Shown in pieces: positions 10,761 through 21,972 of a DNA stretch of 64,000 nt; the stretch's first letter is position 1; each line of letters starts with the position of its first letter. The translations under genes were made by a program, and so were the position numbers. The notes below the pieces were generated by a model. The model was not told the origin of the DNA and did not search any database. It saw nothing but the letters and a program-made list of their open reading frames with translations. This DNA is from Alectoria sarmentosa. Taxonomy: Eukaryota; Ascomycota; Lecanoromycetes; Lecanorales; Parmeliaceae. The stretch lies in the NCBI GenBank assembly GCA_009733775.1, contig WOGZ01000032.1:1-64000 (forward strand), written 5' to 3'.

Positions 10761-13700
10761 TTAGTGTCTACTTCTCGACCAGGGCCTCCACTTTTTCCTG
10801 CCAGAGATGCCTTCGCCTTCCGAATGTGGTAGTCTCTGGGGCTCAACTGGCCTTTCGACCATGGTCGTCGAAGTTTCTGCTTTTTCAGATTCCAGCCACT
10901 TGAGATTTTTCTTCCATATTTCTAGTTCATCTTCTACGCCAATTTCTGAGCCGATCTCTAGTGCTTTGATTACCAGCAGTATTCCTTCCTCTGGCCGACC
11001 CACGTGTCCATGTTCGACAGCGACACGGACCATTGTATTTAGGGTATTAGGATGATCCTCGCCGAACATCTTTGTATCCTTTTCTAGGGATCTCTGGAAC
11101 ATCTCCAAAGCGACCTGATGCTGTCCTGATGCACTATACGCACGTGCGAGATGGTATTCTCCACCAAATGCAGTCATGTATTCTTCATTCCAATTCTCTT
11201 TTCTCTTTGCTAGCGCTTTCTCTAACAAATCGACAGCTTCTTCATTTCGGCCCAAGTTAAGGTACGACATTCCAACATCGTACAATGCATCTATATAGGT
11301 GTCATCTCTCTCGTCTAGCAACTTCTCGCAAATGGCCAAGTTTCTCTGAGCAAGCTCTAAAGCTTCCTGCTTCCGACCCAAATATCTGTATGCCCGAGAG
11401 AGTTCGCTCATGGTACACAAAGTCAGTCGGTCTGCTGGGCCTAGTACCCGAATACATACATCTATTTTATCCTGGAGCAGGTCCAAGGTTTTCTGGTACT
11501 CAGACATGTTGATAAAAGCATGCGCGAGTTGATATGATATCATGCATGTAGAGCGGCATTCTTGGCCGAGGAGTTTTTTGCTGAATTCGAGGGCACGATG
11601 TGAAAGAATTAAGGCATCGTTCCATGGATGGTCGTCGTATACACCAATGATCCAGGAGAAAATCTCTACTCTATCCAATGGGACGTCATCCTCGAGGAAA
11701 AGATCATCGATTTGCCCAGTGCCTATACAATGACGCAAATGAACCTTTAATTGCTTTTGTAGGGAGTATGATTTTACGTCCGATGCCAGTGCCAGTGTCG
11801 CTACAGTGATGTTCCACCATCTCGAATGCTCCTCCTCATTTAGTGAGTCCCGAATCCAAGAGTGCACTAAAGGATGTAATGAAACTCGATTGTCAGGTCC
11901 ACTGATATGGATGAGCGAAAAGCTCGCTAGAAGTTTTACAGCTTCTTTGTATGCGCAGGAGTCCCAACTCATGAGTCGACGATCTCGAATCATACTGAGC
12001 AAGTTAGACTCCCACCACGGGAACCCCTCGGTACGGGATTTATTTTCCCAGGCGGATTTAAAGATGCCCTCTGTAATGTCATCAAAGTGACAAAACCCAA
12101 ACAGAGTCAGAAATTCAAGGGCATTGGCGGCGGTACTGTCCGTTGTATTCTTTGCAGATTCCTTTATGGATTCCACAGATATCTCCCACGTGGTATAGAC
12201 GGTATACTTGTAGTCTGAACTCGCTTGTACTGGTCGGCTGCTCAGTAGCTTCTTGCGATGGCGTGTGTAATGAGCGAGGTAGTCCTCCAGTGAGCAAGTC
12301 TTTTGCCGAATGGAAGCCCCGGCATGATTCACTGCGAGGGCTAGGTATCCTAGAGTTTGGACGATGGGTTGGGCAAGAACCCGCAGGTCCTCATCCTCGC
12401 TGGGAAGATCGCCAGATTTCAACAAGAGATTAATGGCCTCATCGCCTTTCATTTCACGCAATTCTCTTGATCCAACAGTAGCATGACTCCTGCAATCAGG
12501 GTTCCGACTCGTGATGACGATGGTACCCCTATTTCCTACTGGGAAGAATTGGGAGATACTTAATGAGGGATCATCAGCATTGTCCAAAATCAACAACCAA
12601 GGCTCCAGCGAATTTGTAAGGAATCTCTTGAAATCTTCCATCTTCTCCCCTACTTTGCATATGCGGGCCATCTTCGAGAATGCTTGTTCGGCAATGTCGG
12701 CACTGCTGGTATCGATGAAGAAAACCCCCCAAAACCTTGTCATGGATCAGCAAAGCCATAAACTGAAACAATAATTGCAGAGCAACGCCATAGTATCATC
12801 ATACCTCTCTCTATGATCACAGGCAAATTTCAAGGCCATTTGGGTCTTGCCGGACCCTCCAAGGCCGTGTAGAATGAATCTCTTTTGAGGGATTCGTGCA
12901 CCAGGATCATCCAATGGAAGACAACTTTCGCGAAGCTCATTACTTACATCGTCACCGCCGGTAAAATATGGACTAACATCGAACGGGAGCTCGAAGTGCC
13001 TATTACGGAGCTTCAAGTGTGAATCTATTTACAGAGTCACCGTTTGCACCAGTTCGGACGAAAGCAAAGGCACATTAAGTGATGGGAGCACTTCATGTGA
13101 CCGACAAGATACATGAAGAGAGAAATTGTAGGCGATCAGAGCGGTAAAATAGCAATACAATCGACCTCTGAGAAATATCTTTATAAATATCGTGCTCACG
13201 TACAACCAGGAGTGGGCAAAAGTCTGTCCTTTCCTTTCAGCATCCGATTGACTCTCTTCACCAGCTTCTTGTAAGTGTCATCATTTCGCGTATAGACTTT
13301 GCACATGTCCGAATGGTTTGCATCCACTGGTTGGCTGTCTTCATGACTCAATTCCAGAAGCGCGGATTGTTTCTCAACAATCTGACAGCGCAGTCATTAA
13401 CGAGGACCAAATGACCAACACATTTCGTACTTACGAGGCCTGAGAAGATTCCCATTGGTTTGGTTTCATAAAATGTCATGATCTCCATATTAGGGGCTTC
13501 GAACTTGAACTCCGAAGTGAGTCTCATCAACGTCTCGCTATTGCTTTGAAGAGCACTGATCAATTTCGATTTGGGCTTGTGCATGACCCCTGTAGCAACA
13601 TTGGCCAGTATTTTTCCATAATTGGCCTTGTCACTTCCTCGGTGTGGTGTGCCAAAGAACACAATTCCGAGGGTGTGGTCCATTATTGTTTGGTACTGTG

Positions 13701-14216
13701 GCTCCCGGTGCGCCCAAACAAGAGCTTGTTTGACGATGATACCCCCTAATGAATGCGCAATAAAGATGATAGGCCGTTTGGATTCCTGGATCGTGAAGAA
13801 GATTAACACCGTAAATCCACCACGCAACGTGCATAGATCGAAGTCTGATGGGGAAAGTGATGCCTTACATCATCTGTTTCGCGCTCATCGATCAAGCTTC
13901 CCAGAAGGCTTTTGGCGTGATCCCAAACATCAGCAGTGGTGTTACCAAACGCCACGTCCGCGTTGTAGCCATAAGTCATTACTCTTGCCCCTTTGACATC
14001 AAGCGGCAGAGAGTCCTGCAGCCAGAAATGGTTGTTTGCCGAGTGCTTCCAAGTGTTCGTAGGATCCCCGTTAAGTCCATGGACTGCGACGATACTAGAC
14101 AGACAAAAGGTTATGAGCCAGTAGACATGGCTTTTCTGCGGATGGAATGCTTACTCGACGATGATGGGATCAGGCGGTGCGACCCCAGGTTTTGGATACA
14201 CAATCTCCAGAACCAT
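10761..14216 (-). CDS. NOD-like receptor: PGAP1-like hydrolase, NB-ARC and TPR
   Basis: Six exons on the minus strand: 14155-14216, 13869-14094, 13435-13785, 13200-13381, 12805-12999 and 10761-12735, coding 996 aa. The N-terminus is a PGAP1/DUF676-type alpha/beta hydrolase: VHGLNGD from about residue 25, nucleophile elbow AHSLGG (Ser108), FFGTPHRGSD (about 139-148) and a conserved His in DANHSDMCK (His236). NB-ARC follows, with Walker A GLGGSGKT (about 319-326), Walker B LLILDNADD (about 386-394) and a WHD-like region with LHPLVHSWIRD. From about 750 to 950 are roughly five kinesin-light-chain-type TPRs (AL...LG...EA..L...L). Fungal STAND proteins of this layout are candidates for non-self recognition and regulated cell death. 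TPRs are diverged from each other, so no recent repeat expansion. Intron 4 (13000-13199, 200 bp) is the least certain. Start chosen at the ATG ahead of the V/I-rich first exon. Confidence 0.88.
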
Positions 14217-14615
14217 GTCTTCACGGCACAGAAATAAAAGTTCTTTTCCCTCTAACGCCAGCAATTGTACGCGTTGAAGCGCTGAACTTTCAGAGACTCA
14301 GAAAACTACCCAGTGATGGGTGAAGGAGGGGGGCTTCGAGGTTCGAAGCCCAGGTGGGAGCTGACGCCAAGCTGGCAAGGCTGTGTGATATGGCCGCAGC
14401 ATGGCTTATCACCCTACGTCTGTGGCATACAGTTGGCTTACGCCCGCACCAACCAAACCAGAGCATTGACCAAATGACTGATCGGCTGACCATTCACCAT
14501 GCAGACTCACCCACCACACCCAAGCGACCAATCAGTACGGATTGTCAGCATTATCGGCGCAAGGAGCGACCAGCCGCTATCTCACACTCGATAGACTCAC
14601 CCGCAAACATCCTCC
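14217..14615. other. Intergenic, upstream of the NLR
   Basis: Should contain the NLR promoter. A GGTTCGAA stretch near 14338 resembles a tRNA T-loop, but no tRNA cloverleaf can be drawn around it. No other feature seen. Confidence 0.4.
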
Positions 14616-14942
14616 GATGAGAAGCGCAATGGCCTCCACACTGTTGATCTGAAAGATATCCACCACATGATACGAGGTAGCCAATTAGAGTTCCGCCATG
14701 ATTTCCTTGAGTGCTGTGACGGACTATGACCAGATGAGCTGGCTGAGCATGAGGTTGCCGGCATTGTCACTTTCTATCACCAACGCGTCAATCCCGACAG
14801 GTATTTGGATCATTGCCAGGATAGTTCGCCTACCAATCCCCTGACCGAATTTACGGAAGCCGAGCCGGCGTACACTCTCACTGGCGCTGTAGGAATATGC
14901 TCACTATGGCGGGTTTGTACAATTCCTCTAATCAAATGCCAT
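14616..14942 (+). pseudogene. Gene fragment cut off by the transposon insertion
   Basis: A frame starting near 14616 shows protein-like composition, for example FRHDFLECC, then HEVAGIVTFYHQRV and AYTLTGAVGIC. It has one in-frame TGA at 14727-14729 and runs straight into the TA target site of the mariner-type element at 14943. Family not recognised. It is probably the remainder of a gene that was already broken or was truncated by the insertion; the piece right of the element does not clearly continue it. Confidence 0.35.
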
Positions 14943-14944
14943 TA

Positions 14945-15042
14945 CTCCTTTTTGCAAAACCCTTGGCGAGAGCGCAAAACTTGCAACCGCCCCCGCAATT
15001 TTTTGCTTGAACGACCGTCAAATGCACGCAAAAAATAAAATC
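14945..15042 (+). repeat. Left terminal inverted repeat of the transposon
   Basis: Matches the reverse complement of 20777-20874 over about 98 bp. The visible mismatches are transitions, consistent with partial RIP. Confidence 0.9.
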
Positions 15043-15869
15043 ACATTACATAAAGTTAAGATCATATTCAAATAAATAATCGTTACAATATTAATCATTA
15101 TAATTATAATAATAATCATTATAATTATTTATTATAATAATAATTATTATTCAAAAATCGAGCAAAATCTTTATATCAAATTTCGTTTAAAAAAATTTGA
15201 TAATAATGTTTTATAATTATATTTTTTGCACGTTGCGTATATGAAAATTAAATTATATTAAAAATATTTCATTATACGATTTATCGATAAATCTTAACAC
15301 GCGAATAAAAAAATATGATGTATAAATAAAATATAATGTTTTACGCTCGTATGATGTTTATATTAAAATTTTAATATCATTTTTTATTAACATAAATTAT
15401 TTATAACGTAATAATTTTAAATAATATTGAATAAAAAAATAAAAAAATCGATAATTAAATAATAAATCGTAAAAATAAAGATATAATTAAATAATAAATG
15501 ATTAATTAAAATGTGATTATAATTATAACAATTATGTAAAAAATTCAATTAATAAAACTTTAATTTAATTCGAAAAACGTTATATTCGAAATTTAATCGA
15601 ATCAAAAATCTTTTAAAAATCTTTTAATAAAACGTTTTTAAAATATTATTATTATTATTATAATTATATTATTATTTATTTCAAAATTTATTTAAATTCT
15701 CATTCAATATAAATTCGAATTAAATTATAATAATAATGTTATTTTAATTGATTCGTATAATGTTAATATGCGATCTTTATAAAAAATAAAATCTCATTAA
15801 TTTTAATATAATATCGTTTTCATTTCGAATAACAACTTAAATGAACGTTTTAAAATCATTCAAAATGTG

Positions 15870-16590
15870 AAAAAACAATTATTCGTTTATCTTGAAAAGC
15901 GCTTTATGTTATATTTAAACGAATTAATATATATATTATTTGATTTATTTAATTTCGTTTTCGACGAAAACATTATTTAAAAAACTTTATATCGCTTTAA
16001 TTAATTTTATAAACGAATAAAAAAAATTAATCAGCGCAATGTTTTTTTACATAATAATTAATTTATTATATTCATTAATTAACGAATTAATTAATTGATT
16101 TTTTTAAACGAATCGACGATTTATAAACGAATTAATAAGCATTTGATTATTTTTAATAATTAAATATTAAAATCTTTAAGCGATAAAAAATACAAATACA
16201 CTTTTTTAAATATACGATTATGAATTAATAAAAAATTTAAACGTTTAAAGAGATGAAATGTGTTATTTGTTTTCACGATAAAAGGTTATTTATCATAAAT
16301 AATTCTTTAAAATTCGATCACTCAAAACATTTTTATCGATTTTATACGAAATCACGTTCTCTCTTATTACGATAATTTCGAAAAAAACGAATTTCGATTA
16401 ATAATTATATGCGATAATGCGTCGATTTATCATAATTTTGAATTTATTAATATATGTCACGATATAAAAATTTTATTAAAATATTTATTTTCGTATTCGT
16501 TTGATCTTAATTCGATCGAGATTTCGTTTTCGATATTTAAAATATAAATTAAACGATATCAAAATATGATTATATTATATTTCGACGAAA
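15870..16590 (+). pseudogene. Degraded Tc1/mariner-type DDE transposase
   Basis: Read through stops, the plus strand keeps a fungal IS630/Tc1-type transposase. A YLEKR...YLNEL helix-turn-helix segment lies near 15.89-15.96 kb. The first catalytic region reads FLNES at about 16101-16115, where the family has FLDES/FVDES: the Asp codon is AAC at 16107-16109. The second catalytic Asp is retained in CDNASIYHN (GAT at 16413-16415). The third acidic residue is in DLNSIE, the family's SPDLNPIE motif (GAG at 16518-16520). Many frame stops make it non-functional. The start and end are approximate. Confidence 0.8.
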
Positions 16591-18069
16591 AATAATATAA
16601 TAATTTTTTAAATTTAATTGTTTTTGCGCAAAAAAAACAATATAACGCGAATAATCTTTTTCGAAAAAATGAAATATATTATAAAGATTAAAACGAAATA
16701 AACGTCGTTAAAAACGAAATAAACGTCGCTGAAACATTAAAAAAATAAATTATTATAAATATTTATATATGTCGTTCGTTTTCATATTTTCATTATAATA
16801 TATTATTTAAATTTACGTCGTTATAAAATATTTATTTCGTTTATTAATTTTATTTAAAATTTTTATTTTTAATAAAATGTAAAACGAATTTTGTTATAAA
16901 GATCGTAAAAATATATATATGTGTTAAAACGCGAGCTGACTTCTTTTTACGCTCAAATGCGTTTATATTACTAATTAATTCGCGTTTAATATTTAATTCG
17001 ATGTTTAATTTCTTTAATTTATATTTAAAATTATCGTCTTTTCATTATTAAATATAATGAAATTTATAATATTTATTTAATAATTTCTTTTTTATATTTA
17101 TCAAAACTTTTTCATCGTGCGATATAATATTCAATTTTATATATTCGATAAAATTTTTTATATTAACATATATCGAATTTTTAACTTTATACTTTAAGAT
17201 CGTAATTAAAATTATTATAACTTTATAATTATAAACATAATTAATAAAGCGTTAAAAATCGTAATAATTACGTTTAATAAATTTAATTTTAAAATAAAAA
17301 AAACGAATTTTTATAAAAAAGTTATTTAAATTCGATAATAATATAAAAAGTTGAATAATCGTAATAACAAAAACAAACATATAATCACGTGATTATTATA
17401 TATCGTTTTTTCTTTTATTTCTCTTTTTACGAATCTCATTTTTTTTATTTATTTTTTAAATCACGTTTTTAATTAATAAATAAACTCATAAATGATATAT
17501 CGACGATAAATTTATCGATTCGATTTGTCACGATAATTGTTAATCAATTAATTAAATCTTAAATTATTATAAAATAATGTTTACGCGAGTTTTTAATATA
17601 ATAAATCGATTTAAGATGATTTTAATTATTATAATTATTTTTATAACATTTTCAACGATCGCGAATAACACGTTTAATAACGACGATAAAATTAATTTCA
17701 TTTTTCGCAATTTAAACATTAAATAATCGTTTAATAAAATTTAAAATTAATGAAATTTCGATAAAATTTATAAATTTATTATTTAAAAATTTATCGTTAT
17801 ATGTAATTATTGCAAAAATGATTTTGATAATAATAAATTCTTTTTTAATAATATCAAATTTGTTATAAACGTATCAATATATTAAATTAAATTAAAACTT
17901 TTTTTTATATTTTCAATTCTATAATTTATCGAATATCGTATTTAAAATCTAATTAAATTCGCTTAAATCAATTTTTTAAACGTTAAAATGTTTTTATTTA
18001 ATCGCAATAAAAGCGTTATACGATGAAATTATAATAAATGAAATTCGATAATATAATATATATTTAAAT

Positions 18070-18258
18070 TGTTATAAGCGTATTTTATATGATATTTCTT
18101 TAACATTCTTTCATGTCATAACATCGACTATATTTTATTAAGTTTAACGTAAACACTATTGCCTACATATAGCGATTCTCTCTTTTACATAATTCGATAA
18201 ACTTATTATTCTCATTATATACACTCATATAACCTCAGACTTTATGCTAATTTTGACA
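18070..18258 (+). repeat. Left LTR of the nested element
   Basis: 189 bp. Compared with the right LTR its first ~110 bp carry T where the partner has C and A where it has G, while its last ~25 bp are the less mutated version. Confidence 0.85.
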
Positions 18259-19338
18259 TTATAATAAGTTTTCTTCGTATCCCTCGACGAAGAGAAACGC
18301 ATATAATCAATCACACATTTCAAGATAACGGAGTCATAGCTACAATTATCAAAAATCTACCCTCACACATTCGAATTAACGAACGAATGATTCAAAAGAA
18401 ACGCGTTGACAAGAACTTTATTAAGATACTAACTTGAAATCAAGATATTACGGTTGAGGTCAAAACAGAAACTTGAGACATCGTATCTTTAAGTTTGGTC
18501 ATTATACGACAACTGAATTTTAAAGAGCCCACATCGGGACAGCGGAACCACCTCGTTATACAATAAACGAAAAATAAAAAAGAACACTAAAACATTCGTA
18601 CTACAGGCGAATCAAAAAGAAGCTAACGAAATAACATCTTTTATCAATAATGAGCCTGCTACAATGATAACGAGAACAAACTCAACAATCAAGACGACAA
18701 CGATACGACCTCTACTAAGCATATCGATCTTTCACAATGAGCCTGTTACCAAACGGCATATTTCGATTCTATATGAATTATTTAATGATAAAAGCATAAG
18801 AGACATAAGGCAATAACATAATGAAACTTTCAAACCAGATTGCCAGCAGATGTTGAAGGAGAATATAACATATACATACGATGAATTTCTTCACTTTTAT
18901 ATGAAAGTTATCGGAACTTGAAAAAGGGCTTAGAGAGTGACAATAAGGCCTGCAATGTCCCCAACGACCATTATGTGTTCATTATGTGTCAACATCAACA
19001 GCAAAGAAAAGGCAATGATATTCATTCTCAGCGTCTCAAAAACAACATAAACACCTTAGGTCGCATACAGCTAACGCAATGTCAGACCAACATGCGATCC
19101 GACAAAACATCGAACATGCTGTTTTTGAACGATTTGAATCCATTTAGACTCGATGCTGCGACCACACTACGAACAATCTTCTCCGATTCAAACAGACAAA
19201 AATCATGAATTTTAAACGCATCCGTCTCCGGCTCAGACAAGCAAGGATTATATATTTCGGAGACACAAAGCAAGCGGCAAGTGTACGTCTTCTAAGTTTA
19301 CAGCGCTAAGGGCCATCGCTATTAAAAGAGAAAAATAA

Positions 19339-19527
19339 TGTTATAAGCGTACCTTACATGACATCCCTTTGACACCCTTTCATGCCATAACATCGACTAT
19401 GCCCCATTGAACCTAACGTAAGCACTATTGCCTACATATAGCGATCCTCTCTTTTACATAATTCGATAAACTTATTATTTTCATTATATACACTCATATA
19501 ACCTTAAACTTTATATTAATTTTAATA
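19339..19527 (+). repeat. Right LTR of the nested element
   Basis: 189 bp. Its 5' half keeps C and G where the left copy has T and A; its last ~25 bp carry the RIP-type changes instead. Confidence 0.85.
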
Positions 19528-20776
19528 TAAATAATATAATATATTCACGAGCACGATTATTTTTAATAATTAATAATAAATATAAAATAAACGAATTATT
19601 ATTAAATATATATCTTTTAATTTTAATATTAAATGCGATTTTTTCGCTTTTTCAAATTTTTTTTACATTAAATTTATATTATATAAATTTCATCTCTTTA
19701 TTATTAAACGAATCGATATCGATAAAGTTTTTTTAAACGATAAAAAAATAATACGATTTCGTTTTCGTTTTCGATTAAATTAATTTTTTATTATTTTTTT
19801 GCGAACGAGATTGTTAATTTTTTTGAATATTTATAATCTTCAAAATCTTTTATTAACGTTTTCTTTTTTTTTTCTTTTTTTCGTTATTAATCGTTATTTG
19901 TGAATCGTTTAATTAATTATCGAATTGAATTATTATCGATGCTCGCATTTTGATAATAAAATCAAATTAAAAAAAGCGATAAAAACATAAATTATTCGAT
20001 TATATAAAAATTAAACTTTCGTTAATAAACATTATTTAATTAAATGTCATTTTTTTTGAATTTATAAATCGTTTTTTATTTATTAATAATTTCGATAATA
20101 ATATATTATATAAAAAATCAAATAATTAATTCGATAACGACGAATTGAATTATAAAAAATTCAAAAAAAATTTAATTATTAAAAAATAACGTTATTATTC
20201 AAAAAACTTCGATTTATTAAATTTTAATAATAACGTGATTATTATATGAGATCTTATAATGAATTTTAAATTAAATGTTTTAATAATAAATGTAACAAAT
20301 ACGTTTATTTTTATTATAATTTCATTTTCCTTAATTTAATCAAACGAAAATCGTTTATTATTAAAAATTATAAAAATATTTACACATTTTTTTCTTATAA
20401 AAGATTTTTTAAAATTAAACTTTTTGCGTGATAATATAACGATAATAATATAATTTATGAATGTGATAAAAGAATTTTTTTATATATTTATATTATATCG
20501 TTTAATTTATATTATATCGTTTATTAAATAATTTCAATTTTAATTCGATTAAAAAAATGAAATAATTATTGCGATAATTATTTTATTTTTTATGTGACTT
20601 TAACGATGATATAAATAAAGAATAACGAAATTAATTATTAATCGAACGCGAACGATAGCGATAGCGATAATAACAATAATAATAAATAAATCGAGATTTA
20701 AAAAGATTACATTTATTTTGAATGATCAATAAATTATACACGATTTCATTTTTATACGATTTTATTATTATATCAC

Positions 20777-20874
20777 GATTTTATCTTCTGCGTGCATTTG
20801 ACGATCATTTAAACAAAAAATTGCGGGGGCGGTTGCAAGTTTTGCGCTCCCGTCAAGGGTTTTGCAAAAAGGAG
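20777..20874 (-). repeat. Right terminal inverted repeat of the transposon
   Basis: Inverted copy of 14945-15042, followed by the TA target duplication at 20875-20876. Confidence 0.9.
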
Positions 20875-20916
20875 TATCTTAGCCCGATCTAGAAACAAAA
20901 ATGCCCTTCGCTCGTC

Positions 20917-21972
20917 TCAACTCCACAACCGCAGAAACCGCGACTTCCTCCTACCCCGCATCGCCCCCTGCACCACCCTCCCCACCTCACCTGACCCATG
21001 CACATACTCACCTCTCGTCTCGCCGAAATGAAATTTAGCAAAAAGCTCCACCGGAGCAAAACCCTTGCGTCCCGCACCCTGCAAGTGCTCTTCTCTCAAC
21101 CTATCGTACAAGAACCAAATCTCAGGCGGCGGATTCGAAGACCCGAACATGGAGCCTTCTCTGGTGCGGAGTTTGCCTTCGTGGAGATAAGGCCCTTGCT
21201 CGTGGCGGCCTTTGATCGGGCAGTTGCGGTTGTTGCAGCGCGATGCGCCGGCCGGGAAGGGGAAGATGGGTATTGGGATGTCGAAGAATTCGGGGGTCGA
21301 GCTGGGTGAGGAAGTTTCGGAGGTCTCAGCTCGGGAGAAAGGTGCGTGAGAAATCACCCTGGCGGATGGTATTGAAATTGTGAGTTCGGCTGGTCCTGTT
21401 GGATTGTTCGTATAGTGTGGAAACTTATTGGACTCGTCGCTGATGTCGCTCTCGGATATTGATGGGCCCAAATCTCGATCTTTGGGAGATGCAGCGGAGA
21501 AGGAGGCCTTGTTGACAGCGACAGGTCTTTTAGATATTATTTCCCGGGCTACTGGTGTCTCACTCGGAGTTACGGCGCTTGCAACCCTTGGTGTCATTAG
21601 ATCTGAAAGCCTCGTGGAAGTTGTCGACATTGGACTAGGTTGCTCCTGTTCTGGATCTCTCAACGTCCCCGAAGGAAAATACCCCTGATCCTCATCCGAG
21701 ATCAAAGAATACTCGCTAGAAGCTCTAGCTGCCGCAACTGGAGAAAATTCCTCCAGGAAGCTTGTCGAAGTGATATTTTGCAGGTTGCTGACCTCGTCAG
21801 CATTAGCCAAATCATCCCACACACTCCGAGACGCGATGATTTCGTGTTCCAGAGGCATATGGAAGAATCTTTCTCCCATGGTAAATGGCTGGTCTCCGCC
21901 GCGAAGAGGGCTCAGTGGTACATTATCGAAACAGATGGAGCTATCTGAGCTTAGTCGGACATTGTGCATCAT
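20917..21972 (-). CDS. Hypothetical protein, Ser/Pro-rich with Cys motif
   Basis: Single open frame of 351 codons, family not recognised. The first ~230 residues are low-complexity, rich in Ser, Pro and Thr (SSPSSTPEFF and similar). A conserved-looking C-terminal part has CNNRNC followed by GPYLHEG, then PPPEIWFLYDRLREEHLQG and FAKFHFGE. The frame looks coding upstream of the first ATG (WPIPFD...FKVQN), so the true start may be in an earlier exon. A GTGAGT after FHFGETR could be a donor, making the last ~25 residues uncertain. The gene ends only 40 bp from the mariner-type element, so its 3' untranslated region may have been replaced. Confidence 0.55.
   Translation of the reverse strand: MMHNVRLSSDSSICFDNVPLSPLRGGDQPFTMGERFFHMPLEHEIIASRSVWDDLANADEVSNLQNITSTSFLEEFSPVAAARASSEYSLISDEDQGYFPSGTLRDPEQEQPSPMSTTSTRLSDLMTPRVASAVTPSETPVAREIISKRPVAVNKASFSAASPKDRDLGPSISESDISDESNKFPHYTNNPTGPAELTISIPSARVISHAPFSRAETSETSSPSSTPEFFDIPIPIFPFPAGASRCNNRNCPIKGRHEQGPYLHEGKLRTREGSMFGSSNPPPEIWFLYDRLREEHLQGAGRKGFAPVELFAKFHFGETRGEYVHGSGEVGRVVQGAMRGRRKSRFLRLWS

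Larger units (their letters stand above)
18070..19527 (+). mobile_element. Nested TRIM-like LTR element (non-autonomous)
   Basis: Two 189-bp direct repeats, 18070-18258 and 19339-19527, begin TGTTATAAGCG. The left copy ends TTGACA; the right copy reads TTAATA there, a RIP-type change. A 5-bp target duplication TAAAT lies immediately outside both (18065-18069 and 19528-19532). A purine-rich tract precedes the right LTR, giving plus orientation. The ~1.08-kb interior is much less AT-rich than the surrounding transposon and has only a 96-codon frame (18918-19208) with no recognisable gag or pol motif. It fits a terminal-repeat retrotransposon in miniature. No convincing tRNA primer site was seen after the left LTR. 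Confidence 0.85.
14943..20876 (+). mobile_element. RIP-degraded Tc1/mariner (IS630-type) DNA transposon with nested LTR element
   Basis: The ends at 14945 and 20874 are inverted copies of one sequence (CTCCTTTTTGCAAAACCCTT...), about 98 bp each and differing by a handful of transitions. TA dinucleotides at 14943-14944 and 20875-20876 flank them, the target duplication of this superfamily. The interior is extremely AT-rich with residual CpG, as after RIP, while the outer ~60 bp of each TIR stayed GC-normal. A degraded DDE transposase lies at about 15.87-16.59 kb. A separate LTR element is inserted at 18070-19527. Without that insert the transposon is about 4.5 kb, long for a one-gene mariner. 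Confidence 0.88.

Noticed and set aside
10807..12774. Several plus-strand frames of 60-96 codons
   Set aside because: They lie antisense to the long NLR exon, have no domains or splicing of their own, and are shadows of that gene.
14330..14360. tRNA-like GGTTCGAA loop
   Set aside because: No acceptor, D or anticodon stems can be formed around it.
18918..19208. 96-codon frame inside the TRIM-like element as a gag gene
   Set aside because: No zinc knuckle, capsid or protease motif is visible, and the frame spans only part of the interior.
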